From contig CAJTQI010000001.1 in the NCBI GenBank assembly GCA_910578645.1, positions 372,001 through 436,000 on the forward strand: a DNA stretch of 64,000 nt, in the 5' to 3' direction. This document shows, piece after piece, positions 32,931 through 41,036 of this stretch; within the stretch, counting starts at the first letter, position 1, and every line of letters starts with the position of its first letter. The notes under the pieces are model-generated. The model was not told the origin of the DNA. It was given only the letters and a program-made list of their open reading frames with translations, and ran no database searches. Source of the DNA: an uncultured Lachnospiraceae bacterium (lineage in GTDB: Bacteria > Bacillota > Clostridia > Lachnospirales > Lachnospiraceae). The position numbers and the translations under genes were made by a program.

Positions 32931-35060
32931 ATGGATATCAGCCAAGTTCAAAAAGCAGAGAAGAATCAACAATATATTTCTACCATGCGTCCGGTATTTA
33001 ATAGAAAAGCGTTGTTTTCGGATATGACAGAGGACTATGTATGTCCGCCCGAACCAAGCGCATACGGGGAAGTTACCATTTATTTTCGGGCTGCAAGGAA
33101 CAATATTGACCGAGTTTTTTTCGTGAGTAAGGGCGAGAAGCACCTGATGATGAAGAAGGAGTCAAATGAAGATTTCGACTTCTATTCCCATTCCGTACAG
33201 TTGGAGAATGAGAAACTAATTTATTATTTTGAAGTACATGCAGGCAGGATAAGCTGTTTTTATGATATACGGGGTGTCTGCAGGGATATTAATGAATATT
33301 ATCATTTCCAATTGATTCCGGGATTTAAGACGCCGGATTGGGCGAAAGGTGCAGTTTTTTATCAAATCTATGTGGACCGTTTTTATAACGGCGACCCTTC
33401 CAACGATGTGCTTACGAATGAGTATCAGTATATTGGTGATAAGACAGTAAGGGTGGAAGATTGGAATAAATACCCGGCGACGATGGGAGTCAGGGAGTTT
33501 TACGGCGGAGACTTGCAGGGTGTTCTTGACAAGATGGATTATTTACAGGAATTAGGCGTGGATGTCATCTATTTTAACCCTTTGTTTGTATCTCCTTCCA
33601 ATCACAAGTACGACATTCAGGATTATGATTATATTGACCCACATTTCGGAAAGATTGTCCATGACGAAGGCGAACTGTTAAGACATGACCAGAGCGAGAA
33701 CCGTTTTGCTACGCGGTATATAGACCGGGTATCCAATAAAGACAATTTGGAGGCGAGCAATGCGTTTTTTGCCGAAGTAGTCAAGGAAGCGCACCGCAGA
33801 GGAATGAAAGTAATTCTCGACGGCGTGTTCAATCATTGCGGCTCTTTCAATAAATGGATGGACAAAGAGCGTATCTATGAGAATGCACCCGGATATGAAA
33901 AGGGCGCTTACATTACACAGGACAGTGAATACCATGATTATTTTGCTTTCCTCAATGACCATAAATGGCCCTACAACGGTTCCTATGACGGTTGGTGGGG
34001 ACATGATACATTACCCAAATTAAACTATGAAAATTCTAGGCATTTAGTGGATTATGTATTATACATTGCCCGTAAATGGGTTTCTCCGCCATATAATGTG
34101 GATGGTTGGAGATTGGATGTTGCGGCGGATTTAGGGCATTCGCCTGAGTTTAACCATTATTTCTGGAAAGAGTTCCGTAAGATGGTCAAAATGGTTAATC
34201 CGGAGGCTATTATTTTGGCGGAGCATTACGGAAGCCCAAAGGATTGGTTACAGGGCGACGAGTGGGATACCGTCATGAACTATGATGCCTTTATGGAGCC
34301 GGTAACGTGGTTTTTAACAGGCATGCAGAAGCACAGCGACGACTATCGGGAAGATTTACGAGGAAACGCTGACAGTTTTTGGGGTGCAATGCGGCATCAC
34401 GGTGCGAGCTTTACGACTCCGTCTCTGCAAGTTGCTATGAATGAATTGTCTAATCACGACCATTCACGTTTTCTGACCAGAACCAACAGGAAGGTCGGCA
34501 GGACGAATACCCTGGGCCCTGAGGCAGCCAATATAGGGGTGAATAAAGCAGTGCTCAGGGAAGCCGTAGTCATCCAGATGACATGGCCGGGCGCTCCTAC
34601 AATTTATTATGGAGATGAGGCAGGTGTATGTGGTTTTACTGACCCGGATAACAGGCGCACATATCCCTGGGGACATGAAGACCAGGAGTTGATTCGTTTC
34701 CATAAGGATATTATTCGTATCCATAAGGAAAACAAAGAGTTTTTGACAGGTTCCTTACAGCATATGGAAAGTGACTATAATGTAATCGGTTACGGCAGGT
34801 TCACCAGACAGGGACAGTCGGTAATTCTTGTTAATAATAACGACTATGAGATTACGAAAGAATTGAGTGTCTGGTATTTAGGAGTGCCGAAGGAGTGCAC
34901 AATGAATCGCCTTCTGCTTACTACGGCAGACGGATATACGGTTGAGGATATGGAATATCAGGTGAAGGCAGGCAAGGTTACCATCACGCTTCCGCCTGTT
35001 TCAGCAATCATCCTGCGCTATGAAGACCATGTGATTAAGAGCTTTTTGGAATTTATGTAA
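32931..35060 (+). CDS. GH13 alpha-glycosidase (neopullulanase/cyclomaltodextrinase-like), 709 aa
   Basis: A cytoplasmic alpha-amylase-superfamily enzyme acting on maltodextrins or related oligosaccharides. The N-terminal beta-domain (about 1-130) is followed by the (beta/alpha)8 barrel starting AVFYQIYVDRF. Catalytic residues are the nucleophile D396 in DGWRLDVA, the acid E431 in ILAEHYG and D510 in SNHDHSRF; DGVFNHCG is conserved region I. A C-terminal beta-sandwich ends the protein. The N-terminal domain and VDRFYNGDPSND suit subfamily 20-like neopullulanases. It is a single-gene unit with a terminator. Confidence 0.92.
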   Translation: MDISQVQKAEKNQQYISTMRPVFNRKALFSDMTEDYVCPPEPSAYGEVTIYFRAARNNIDRVFFVSKGEKHLMMKKESNEDFDFYSHSVQLENEKLIYYFEVHAGRISCFYDIRGVCRDINEYYHFQLIPGFKTPDWAKGAVFYQIYVDRFYNGDPSNDVLTNEYQYIGDKTVRVEDWNKYPATMGVREFYGGDLQGVLDKMDYLQELGVDVIYFNPLFVSPSNHKYDIQDYDYIDPHFGKIVHDEGELLRHDQSENRFATRYIDRVSNKDNLEASNAFFAEVVKEAHRRGMKVILDGVFNHCGSFNKWMDKERIYENAPGYEKGAYITQDSEYHDYFAFLNDHKWPYNGSYDGWWGHDTLPKLNYENSRHLVDYVLYIARKWVSPPYNVDGWRLDVAADLGHSPEFNHYFWKEFRKMVKMVNPEAIILAEHYGSPKDWLQGDEWDTVMNYDAFMEPVTWFLTGMQKHSDDYREDLRGNADSFWGAMRHHGASFTTPSLQVAMNELSNHDHSRFLTRTNRKVGRTNTLGPEAANIGVNKAVLREAVVIQMTWPGAPTIYYGDEAGVCGFTDPDNRRTYPWGHEDQELIRFHKDIIRIHKENKEFLTGSLQHMESDYNVIGYGRFTRQGQSVILVNNNDYEITKELSVWYLGVPKECTMNRLLLTTADGYTVEDMEYQVKAGKVTITLPPVSAIILRYEDHVIKSFLEFM

Positions 35061-35088
35061 TAAAATGAGCAAAGCTTGTTTAACGGAT

Positions 35089-35132
35089 AAAAAGGCAACC
35101 GACTGTTTATTGACAGTATGGTTGCCTTTTGG
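35089..35132 (+). terminator. terminator after the GH13 gene
   Basis: The long arms AAAAGGCAACC and GGTTGCCTTTT enclose a second short stem (CTGT/ACAG). It lies 28 bp past the stop codon and can act in both directions. Confidence 0.85.
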
Positions 35133-35214
35133 TATTTTATGAAGATTTCTCTGTTTCTGAATCGTTTCAAAATATATGGAAGTTGTAGGCATGTGACAGA
35201 AATGGAGGAAGAGT

Positions 35215-35670
35215 ATGAAAAGAAACATCGTTACATTAGTCATTGTGTGTATGTTATTTTCGGGCTGTGGAGTAAGTCTTACGGAGTCAGGAAGCAGTAT
35301 GCAATTATCCAAAGAGATTTTTGAAGAGAAGAGTGAAAGTTCGGGAGAAAATTTGGATGAAATAGGGATTGACGAGATAGAAGATAACTGGCCGGAAAGT
35401 ATACGCTATAGTGCCGAAGGAGTTTATGCGAATCCACTTATTACTACAATTGAAATCAAGCAGCCTTTGAAATTGTCAATTTCTTGTATGACGGCAAGAG
35501 GAAATCTACGGTTGAAAATTGTAGACAAGGACAGCAAAGAGGTGTATTTTGATAAGGAGAATCCTGAAGGGGATTACACCGTGGAAATTGATGATGGAGG
35601 AATTTACCAGATACTTTTCTATGCCGAGTATCATGTCGGAAGTGTGGAGATTACGCCGCTACAGGAGTAA
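35215..35670 (+). CDS. lipoprotein, 151 aa, function unknown
   Basis: The signal peptide ends in lipobox LFSGC (C18). The mature part has an acidic linker and a compact beta-rich domain (about 70-150) with LKLSISCMTARGNLRLKIVDKDSKEV and DGGIYQILFYAEYHVGSVEI. That pattern recalls small secreted beta-sandwich domains that bracket a ligand. I do not recognise the family. GGAGGAAGAG precedes the ATG. The next gene begins 58 bp later, in the same direction. Confidence 0.7.
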   Translation: MKRNIVTLVIVCMLFSGCGVSLTESGSSMQLSKEIFEEKSESSGENLDEIGIDEIEDNWPESIRYSAEGVYANPLITTIEIKQPLKLSISCMTARGNLRLKIVDKDSKEVYFDKENPEGDYTVEIDDGGIYQILFYAEYHVGSVEITPLQE

Positions 35671-35728
35671 TGACTGAAAAAAAAACATTTCACGGTGTTT
35701 TGTTCTTCGGGCAAAGCGAAAGGAATAG

Positions 35729-37099
35729 ATGTATATGAAAGATTTAAAAAGAGCGGTTTTGGTTGCAGCCTGTACATCGGCTTTGTACATTGCTGTATCC
35801 GGCCTGCTTTCCATTACGGAATTTTCATTGCGAACATGGGTAGATATTATGGGGAAAGTGACGGCAGGGCTTATATTGCCGTTACTTCTTTTAATTTTAC
35901 TGTTATCTTGGGTACATAGACGTGATTGTGACAAAAAGTGGTTTCTTGTTGGCATTGCAATAGCGGGGTATGCACTGTGTGCGTTTTGTATGATGCTCTT
36001 TCTTTTATTCACTGTGGAAAGAGAGAAGAGGTTTACGAAAGACCTTCTGGTGACAGAGAAGGGAAGATTTTTTGGCGAGCCGTCTTATGCCTATTACCGT
36101 CCGGTAGCAGTGTTTTTCAAGGTTTCCACAGAAATTACGGATGAAACCAAGATAAGTTATTTAGAGAACAAGTATCACAGGAAATTTATGGCTGACAGGG
36201 CAGGAAGCGGCAAAATCTGTGACAAGGAATTTCCCCAGGTTAAGGTAAACGTATATGTGTCAAATATGGAGTTTGAAGATGATTATGTGGAGGGCATGGT
36301 TTTAAAATATTTGTTGGAAGGATATGAGAAGCTTGGAATGGAGCGTAATTATTATGTGTCGGATTCCGGTACAGGTATGAACGGGTATATGTATGTGGAG
36401 TATGAGAGTGTGGAGGATATACAGGAAGCCGCACAGGACATAGAGCGATTGATTACTTATGTCATGGAGCAAACAGATTTTTTCGATGATAAATTATGCA
36501 GTATTTACTTTTCATATAAAGAGGGAGAAGGAACAGGAAAAGTGCCTTTTGGGGATGGCGGCGATTATTTGGAGGAGCCACTGATTCCCGGAGTGAATCA
36601 GATTAAAGGCTATATATTAGCATATGGAGATACTGAGTATTATTACGAGCAGGCTACAGAAAAAACGAAAGAATCTGATGATACTTTACAATATGGCGAA
36701 GAAGACGAGGAGTGGGAAACTACGCCGGATATATCAGATATAGAGCCAGATAACAAAGAGATTGCTGCCAAGGTATTGTATGATGAAATTTTTGAAAAAG
36801 AGGGGTATTCCTATGAGGTCTGCTATAATGCCAAAGGAAATCTTTATATTGATTTGGGAAGTAAAATATCGGATGAAGCGGATGGCGGAACATATAATTA
36901 CCGGTTTGTGTACGACCGTCCTTCCAAAAACGGTGCGTGTGAACTTTTTGTACTGTACCGTTCTGCCCAGGGGACGGATGACGAGGTGATTGTGGATATG
37001 TACGCGGTGGAGACTAATACGGGTAAGGTTGTAGCCTCCGGAAAGAAAACATGGAGCGATGTGGGTACGGCGCAATACCGGGAGATTACAGGGGAGTAG
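35729..37099 (+). CDS. membrane protein with large extracytoplasmic domain, 456 aa, function unknown
   Basis: Three N-terminal hydrophobic helices (about 10-30, 42-62, 73-96) precede a long extracytoplasmic region of about 350 residues. That region is acidic between residues 295 and 335 and has two beta-rich lobes. GAAAGGAA precedes the first ATG; a second in-frame ATG lies at 35735. No catalytic motif is evident. It may function with the preceding lipoprotein, which lies close by on the same strand. Confidence 0.65.
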   Translation: MYMKDLKRAVLVAACTSALYIAVSGLLSITEFSLRTWVDIMGKVTAGLILPLLLLILLLSWVHRRDCDKKWFLVGIAIAGYALCAFCMMLFLLFTVEREKRFTKDLLVTEKGRFFGEPSYAYYRPVAVFFKVSTEITDETKISYLENKYHRKFMADRAGSGKICDKEFPQVKVNVYVSNMEFEDDYVEGMVLKYLLEGYEKLGMERNYYVSDSGTGMNGYMYVEYESVEDIQEAAQDIERLITYVMEQTDFFDDKLCSIYFSYKEGEGTGKVPFGDGGDYLEEPLIPGVNQIKGYILAYGDTEYYYEQATEKTKESDDTLQYGEEDEEWETTPDISDIEPDNKEIAAKVLYDEIFEKEGYSYEVCYNAKGNLYIDLGSKISDEADGGTYNYRFVYDRPSKNGACELFVLYRSAQGTDDEVIVDMYAVETNTGKVVASGKKTWSDVGTAQYREITGE

Positions 37100-37239
37100 T
37101 CCCTGTGGAGTACGAGTAAGGTTAGGAAGAAAAGACTAGTAAACATTAAGTTAAATGTATAATTTTATCATGGTAAACTGTTAACAGAAAATAACCGTAT
37201 GTACATGTAAAAGGGAATTGTAAAAGAATTGCATAAGTT

Positions 37240-37788
37240 ATGGAATTTTTGGTAAGCAAAGATTTGTTCTGGAAAGTGCTCAAGGTATTCTATAAGAGCA
37301 TTGACAAAAAAGCGACGCTCATTAAGTCCATGGAAAAAGAGGAGGACTGGACAGGTTATACCGTAGAAGTACATGCATTGAAGAATTGTGCCAAGCAGAT
37401 TGGGGCATTGTCTTTATCTGACAAAGCGGCTGTTTTGGAGAAGGCAGGAAATGCTGATACAATTCATGAAAATACAGATGAGATGTTGGAACAGTATATC
37501 GGATATATAGGAATGTTGGCTCCCTTTTGTCCGGACGAGGAAGACGCCGCAGATAAAAAAGATATTTCCAACGAAGTGCTTAACGAGTATTTCTCTAAGA
37601 TGAGGGATGCGGTGGAGAACTTGGATATGGACTATATGGAGGAAGTTATCAAAGATATGGACTAATATCAATATATGGGTTGGGAGGAAAAACTGTTTGA
37701 GCAATTGAAAGAAGCGACAGAAGAGATGGATGTGGACCGATGTGAGGAAATCATATGTATGTGGGAAGAGCAGTTGGTCAAAGTATAA
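37240..37788 (+). pseudogene. HPt-domain phosphotransfer protein interrupted by an in-frame stop
   Basis: The first 141 residues hold a histidine phosphotransfer domain, with the phospho-acceptor H45 in VEVHALKNCAKQIGA followed by LSLSDKAAVLEKAGN. The frame is closed by TAA at 37663-37665. The same frame then reads on for 40 more codons (YQYMGWEEKLFEQLKEAT and onward) to a TAA at 37786. That tail looks like the natural C-terminal helices of the same protein. The domain start is also abrupt: a stop codon lies just before the ATG and no ribosome binding site is good. It is probably the remnant of a larger hybrid kinase or receiver-HPt protein. A truncated 141-aa product is still possible. Confidence 0.65.
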
Positions 37789-37818
37789 AAAAATTGCAGT
37801 GTGGATATTGATATGGTA

Positions 37819-37860
37819 CCCCTTTTGCCAGAGATAAACATGGTAAAAGGGGAATTTTTT
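37819..37860 (+). terminator. terminator after the HPt gene
   Basis: The 12-bp arms CCCCTTTTGCCA and TGGTAAAAGGGG (one G-U pair), a 10-nt loop, then AATTTTTT. Confidence 0.9.
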
Positions 37861-37863
37861 ATT

Positions 37864-37896
37864 GTATAGGAAATTCTTCCGCTTATCCGAGTTTGC
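37864..37896. repeat. post-terminator repeat, copy 2
   Basis: Resembles the copy at 13478-13512 (shared GAAATTC and CTTATCCGA blocks) and again starts right after a terminator T-run. Confidence 0.45.
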
Positions 37897-38079
37897 CGGA
37901 GGCAAATCTCGCAAACGAGCGAAGCTTGTTTTTTTATATAAATAGGGTGAAACTTTTTTCATGATTCATTCGTATTATGAACAAAGGGTAAATGGCAATA
38001 AAAACGCTTTCTTACAGACAGGTTGTGGTATGGGGAGCAGATTGCTTGAAGTAATCAATATAAAAAACTGAGGGGATTT

Positions 38080-38997
38080 ATGATGGATTTAGGATTTTAT
38101 GGAAAAGAGGGGCATTATGGTTGGTTAAATGCATTGTCTGGAAATCGTACAACGGGGCAGATTGTGAACAGGCAGCAGTGCATAGAGAAAGATTGTGCTT
38201 ACCGGGATGTAGGCAATAAGAATAATGGAGTCAGCTTTGGAGATACAATATTGTCTAAGACTATGCAGGCGGCAACAAAACAGGGGCATGTGTCCGGGAT
38301 AAGTTTCCGGGACAGGTGGCAGGCGAGGTTTCCTGGAGGATATTACCATGTGATGGATGCTTCAAAGATTCCGCAAGGTACATGGCAAAGAACAGATTTT
38401 CCTTTCGAGAAATTTTTTGCTGAAAAGGTGGATGAATCTGTCTTGCAATGGACATCGCAAGGCGCAGCACCATCGATGCTTGACCCGAAGGTACAATCCA
38501 GATTGGATTCTGTGTTAGGACAGCATTCAATTGTAGTTCCGCCTGCCTTGGAGGAGAAGTTAAAAAACGACCCGGCTCTGGCAGATAAAATCATGGCCAA
38601 TATCGATTATCTTTTCCAGTGGAACGGATATCCGATTCCTGGCAGGATAAATTCAGCGCTCATTGTATTAGATGAAAATGGGGAGGTGGCTCGTTGGAAT
38701 TTAATCAGCGGCGGTGGTGGGATTACGGGGCCTACGGAGGCAGAACAGAGGGAGTTTGAACTGGAGCAGAAGGCGAAGAAAGAAAGACGCGCACGGTATG
38801 CGCGTATCGTTGAAGAGAGCGCTTTAAAGCGTAAGCTTCAGGAGGAAGAAAGGAACAGGCAGTATTATGAGGAAGATACCGTGAAAGCACTGCCATTGTC
38901 GTCAGTTTATGAAAAAAGGATGCGGGAGGCGCAGTGTATTGTGAAAATGGGGGCATATATAGGCGGGCATAGCAGTCTGTCCCTCATGCATTCATAA
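38080..38997 (+). CDS. unknown protein with C-terminal coiled coil, 305 aa
   Basis: A soluble protein without signal peptide or membrane helix. A Gly/Asn-rich N-terminus leads to SFGDTILSKTMQAA, a motif that also opens the domain of the third gene of this cluster. A middle domain (about 100-210) ends in SALIVLDENGEVARWNLISGGGG. A highly charged helix (about 222-280) precedes a hydrophobic tail. GAGGGGATTT precedes the ATG pair. It is the first of three same-strand genes of unknown function (38080, 39032, 40264). I recognise no enzyme motif; similar proteins seem confined to Lachnospiraceae, which is my recollection and not a search result. Confidence 0.65.
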   Translation: MMDLGFYGKEGHYGWLNALSGNRTTGQIVNRQQCIEKDCAYRDVGNKNNGVSFGDTILSKTMQAATKQGHVSGISFRDRWQARFPGGYYHVMDASKIPQGTWQRTDFPFEKFFAEKVDESVLQWTSQGAAPSMLDPKVQSRLDSVLGQHSIVVPPALEEKLKNDPALADKIMANIDYLFQWNGYPIPGRINSALIVLDENGEVARWNLISGGGGITGPTEAEQREFELEQKAKKERRARYARIVEESALKRKLQEEERNRQYYEEDTVKALPLSSVYEKRMREAQCIVKMGAYIGGHSSLSLMHS

Positions 38998-39031
38998 AAC
39001 TTATTTATTTTAAAGAAAAAGGAGATATCAT

Positions 39032-39991
39032 ATGTCAGTCAGTGGAGTTACACAAAATTTTTATCAATATCGGCAACCTGCTGCCAATCAATCTGTGAAA
39101 GGAAATAAAGAAGAAGATTTTCATTTAAAAATTACAACCGTCTCTTCCAGGACCACGAACCAAGTCATGCTTGACCCGGACGCACTTTTTTCTATCTGTC
39201 ATGTATCCACAGGAGAGAGTGCGAATGTATATCATGCAGAAGGGTATTCCGAGGACAATCCGGTGTATTTGGTGAAGGGCATTGGAAAGGATGGGAGAGA
39301 ATATGAGGAGATAATCGACGTCAGCAAAGTAAATCCGAACCATTGTTCCTACAGGGAAATGCTTGCGTTAAATGCTCATACAGGAAATAAATCAGACAGC
39401 AATTTCCTTACCATGTCTGTCTTGAAAGATAAAGCGGGGAATGCTTCCTACGAAGACAAAGTGGATTACCTGTCCATTGCGTATGATATCCTGGAAGAAA
39501 TGAAAATGGCAGGATGTTGGGACGGATATATACGGTATGACAAATGGATTCAGGATATTCAAAATGTTAGCCGTAATAGTAATCTGACTGCATGGCAGAA
39601 AGGTATGCCAGTATATGCAAATACGAGTACAGACCCAAAATATACAGACAAGGAGACGGGAATTTCCTGGCATGTCAGGAATGGCAGGGAGCCTTATATG
39701 ACAAGCCAGGAAGCGGAAAAACTGAGAGAACTCTGTAAAAAGACAGGAGAGCCATGGTTAAAGAAATTTGCAGAGATGACAGGTACCATACGGCATTTGA
39801 ATAATGATTCAGTTGCCTACATAGGGGATAACGGGACATTAATTGTGTCGAAAGACGGAAGAAGTCTGTCAGTGGATATGTCGTCCTTAACTTATGATGA
39901 GATTAGGAAGCTGTTTCGGAATCTGCCCGGGAACGGAGATTATTTTAGCAGCGGTTTTTGGGCGGAAAATATCCGGAAAGTGAAAGGATAA
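39032..39991 (+). CDS. unknown protein, 319 aa, paralogous to the gene at 40264
   Basis: A soluble protein of unknown function. Residues about 66-115 share a domain with the 40264 product. Common positions follow the pattern EG-x5-P-x4-KG-x4-G-x-E, then V-x-K-x-NP-x-H, then EM-x-AL-x-AH-x-G. The C-terminal 100 residues (from about 210) contain WHVRNGREPYMTSQEAEKLRELCKK and a beta-hairpin DNGTLIVSKDGRSLSVDM. AAGGAGATATC precedes the ATG. It lies 34 bp after the 38080 gene. Confidence 0.68.
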   Translation: MSVSGVTQNFYQYRQPAANQSVKGNKEEDFHLKITTVSSRTTNQVMLDPDALFSICHVSTGESANVYHAEGYSEDNPVYLVKGIGKDGREYEEIIDVSKVNPNHCSYREMLALNAHTGNKSDSNFLTMSVLKDKAGNASYEDKVDYLSIAYDILEEMKMAGCWDGYIRYDKWIQDIQNVSRNSNLTAWQKGMPVYANTSTDPKYTDKETGISWHVRNGREPYMTSQEAEKLRELCKKTGEPWLKKFAEMTGTIRHLNNDSVAYIGDNGTLIVSKDGRSLSVDMSSLTYDEIRKLFRNLPGNGDYFSSGFWAENIRKVKG

Positions 39992-40026
39992 GTGTAAAAA
40001 CAAAAAATACCCATATTTAATGGGAA

Positions 40027-40234
40027 AATAGGTAATTGCGAAACTCCTTCTTCATTGTTGAAATTGTACAAATAGTATAATCAACGCAGATGCGCTTTCG
40101 CTCCACTCCGAGCGTAGCAGACGCTAAACTCGTGGAAAACCTCGTTAAGCGCTGACGCTCTACAAGGGTCTGCTTATAATTATACTATTTGCACAATAAA
40201 AGCCACGATATCAAGAGTTTTGCAATTGCCTATT
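40027..40234. repeat. 208-bp foldback element (MITE-like inverted repeat)
   Basis: The outer arms at 40027-40046 and 40215-40234 pair with about 18 of 20 positions complementary. The inner arms TTGTACAAATAGTATAA (40064-40080) and TTATACTATTTGCACAA (40180-40196) pair with one mismatch, and short GCAGA/TCTGC arms come next. A GC-richer 78-bp centre remains. It fills most of the 272-bp spacer between the two paralogous genes. It has no coding capacity and resembles a non-autonomous palindromic element. Confidence 0.8.
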
Positions 40235-40263
40235 AATGGGAAAAGGAAGAAAGGTGGGAAAGT

Positions 40264-40950
40264 ATGGGTGGAATTCATACAAATATGGCCGGATATCAGT
40301 CCGGCCAGGCATTTATGTGCCAGACGCACAATAGCGTACAGAGATTTGACAAGGATATAAAGGCAACTTCAACGAAAACATTTTCATTCGGGGAAATCAT
40401 GCAGCAGAGAGCGCTTTTGGAGTCTACAGGAGAGCAGGTTGGAGGAAAGGGAAAATATTATGAGAAGACCGTAAGCGGCCCGGTCAGGGGACAGAGTGCT
40501 GCGCCAAGGACATATCAAGTCTATATGTTGGAAGACGATATGCTGTATTCCGGCGGAAACGGCTCCGGATTGTCTTTTTACCTGAAATATGCGGAAGGCT
40601 CCACGGAGGAGGAGCCCATAGTGATTGCCAAGGGTGTGGATGAAAATGGGAATGAGTTTCAGAAGACAATTTATGTCAATAAAATTAATCCCAGACACGC
40701 AACTTTAGTCGAGATGCGCGCCCTGGAGGCGCATCTGGGCGTGGATAAGAATGGTGGGCTTTCTTCGCTTCCCATGGACCCTGATGCGGGGAATATGGGT
40801 CTTCATGACAGGGCAGATTTTATCAGCATGTTCCAGAAGACTATCAGGCATATGAAAATACTTGGGCAGAAAAATGCGGAAGCTTACTATCGGTATAGTT
40901 TGCGTAAGTATTGTGAGTTTATGGATGAAAGGGCTGCCGGAAGAGGTTAA
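40264..40950 (+). CDS. unknown protein, 228 aa, paralogous to the gene at 39032
   Basis: A soluble protein opening with a Gly/Gln-rich segment and SFGEIMQQRALLESTG, matching SFGDTILSKT in the 38080 product. Its centre (about 105-160) shares the conserved block IxVxKxNPxH with the 39032 product, ending EMRALEAHLG. The C-terminus is helical and basic. AGGTGGG precedes the ATG. A 208-bp foldback element separates it from its paralogue. Function unknown. Confidence 0.68.
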   Translation: MGGIHTNMAGYQSGQAFMCQTHNSVQRFDKDIKATSTKTFSFGEIMQQRALLESTGEQVGGKGKYYEKTVSGPVRGQSAAPRTYQVYMLEDDMLYSGGNGSGLSFYLKYAEGSTEEEPIVIAKGVDENGNEFQKTIYVNKINPRHATLVEMRALEAHLGVDKNGGLSSLPMDPDAGNMGLHDRADFISMFQKTIRHMKILGQKNAEAYYRYSLRKYCEFMDERAAGRG

Positions 40951-41036
40951 TTTTAAAAGTTCTCTGACAAAAGTAAAATGATATGTGTTATAGTATTTAA
41001 AAGAATACAAATATATTTTTGCAGAGGACAAAGAGA

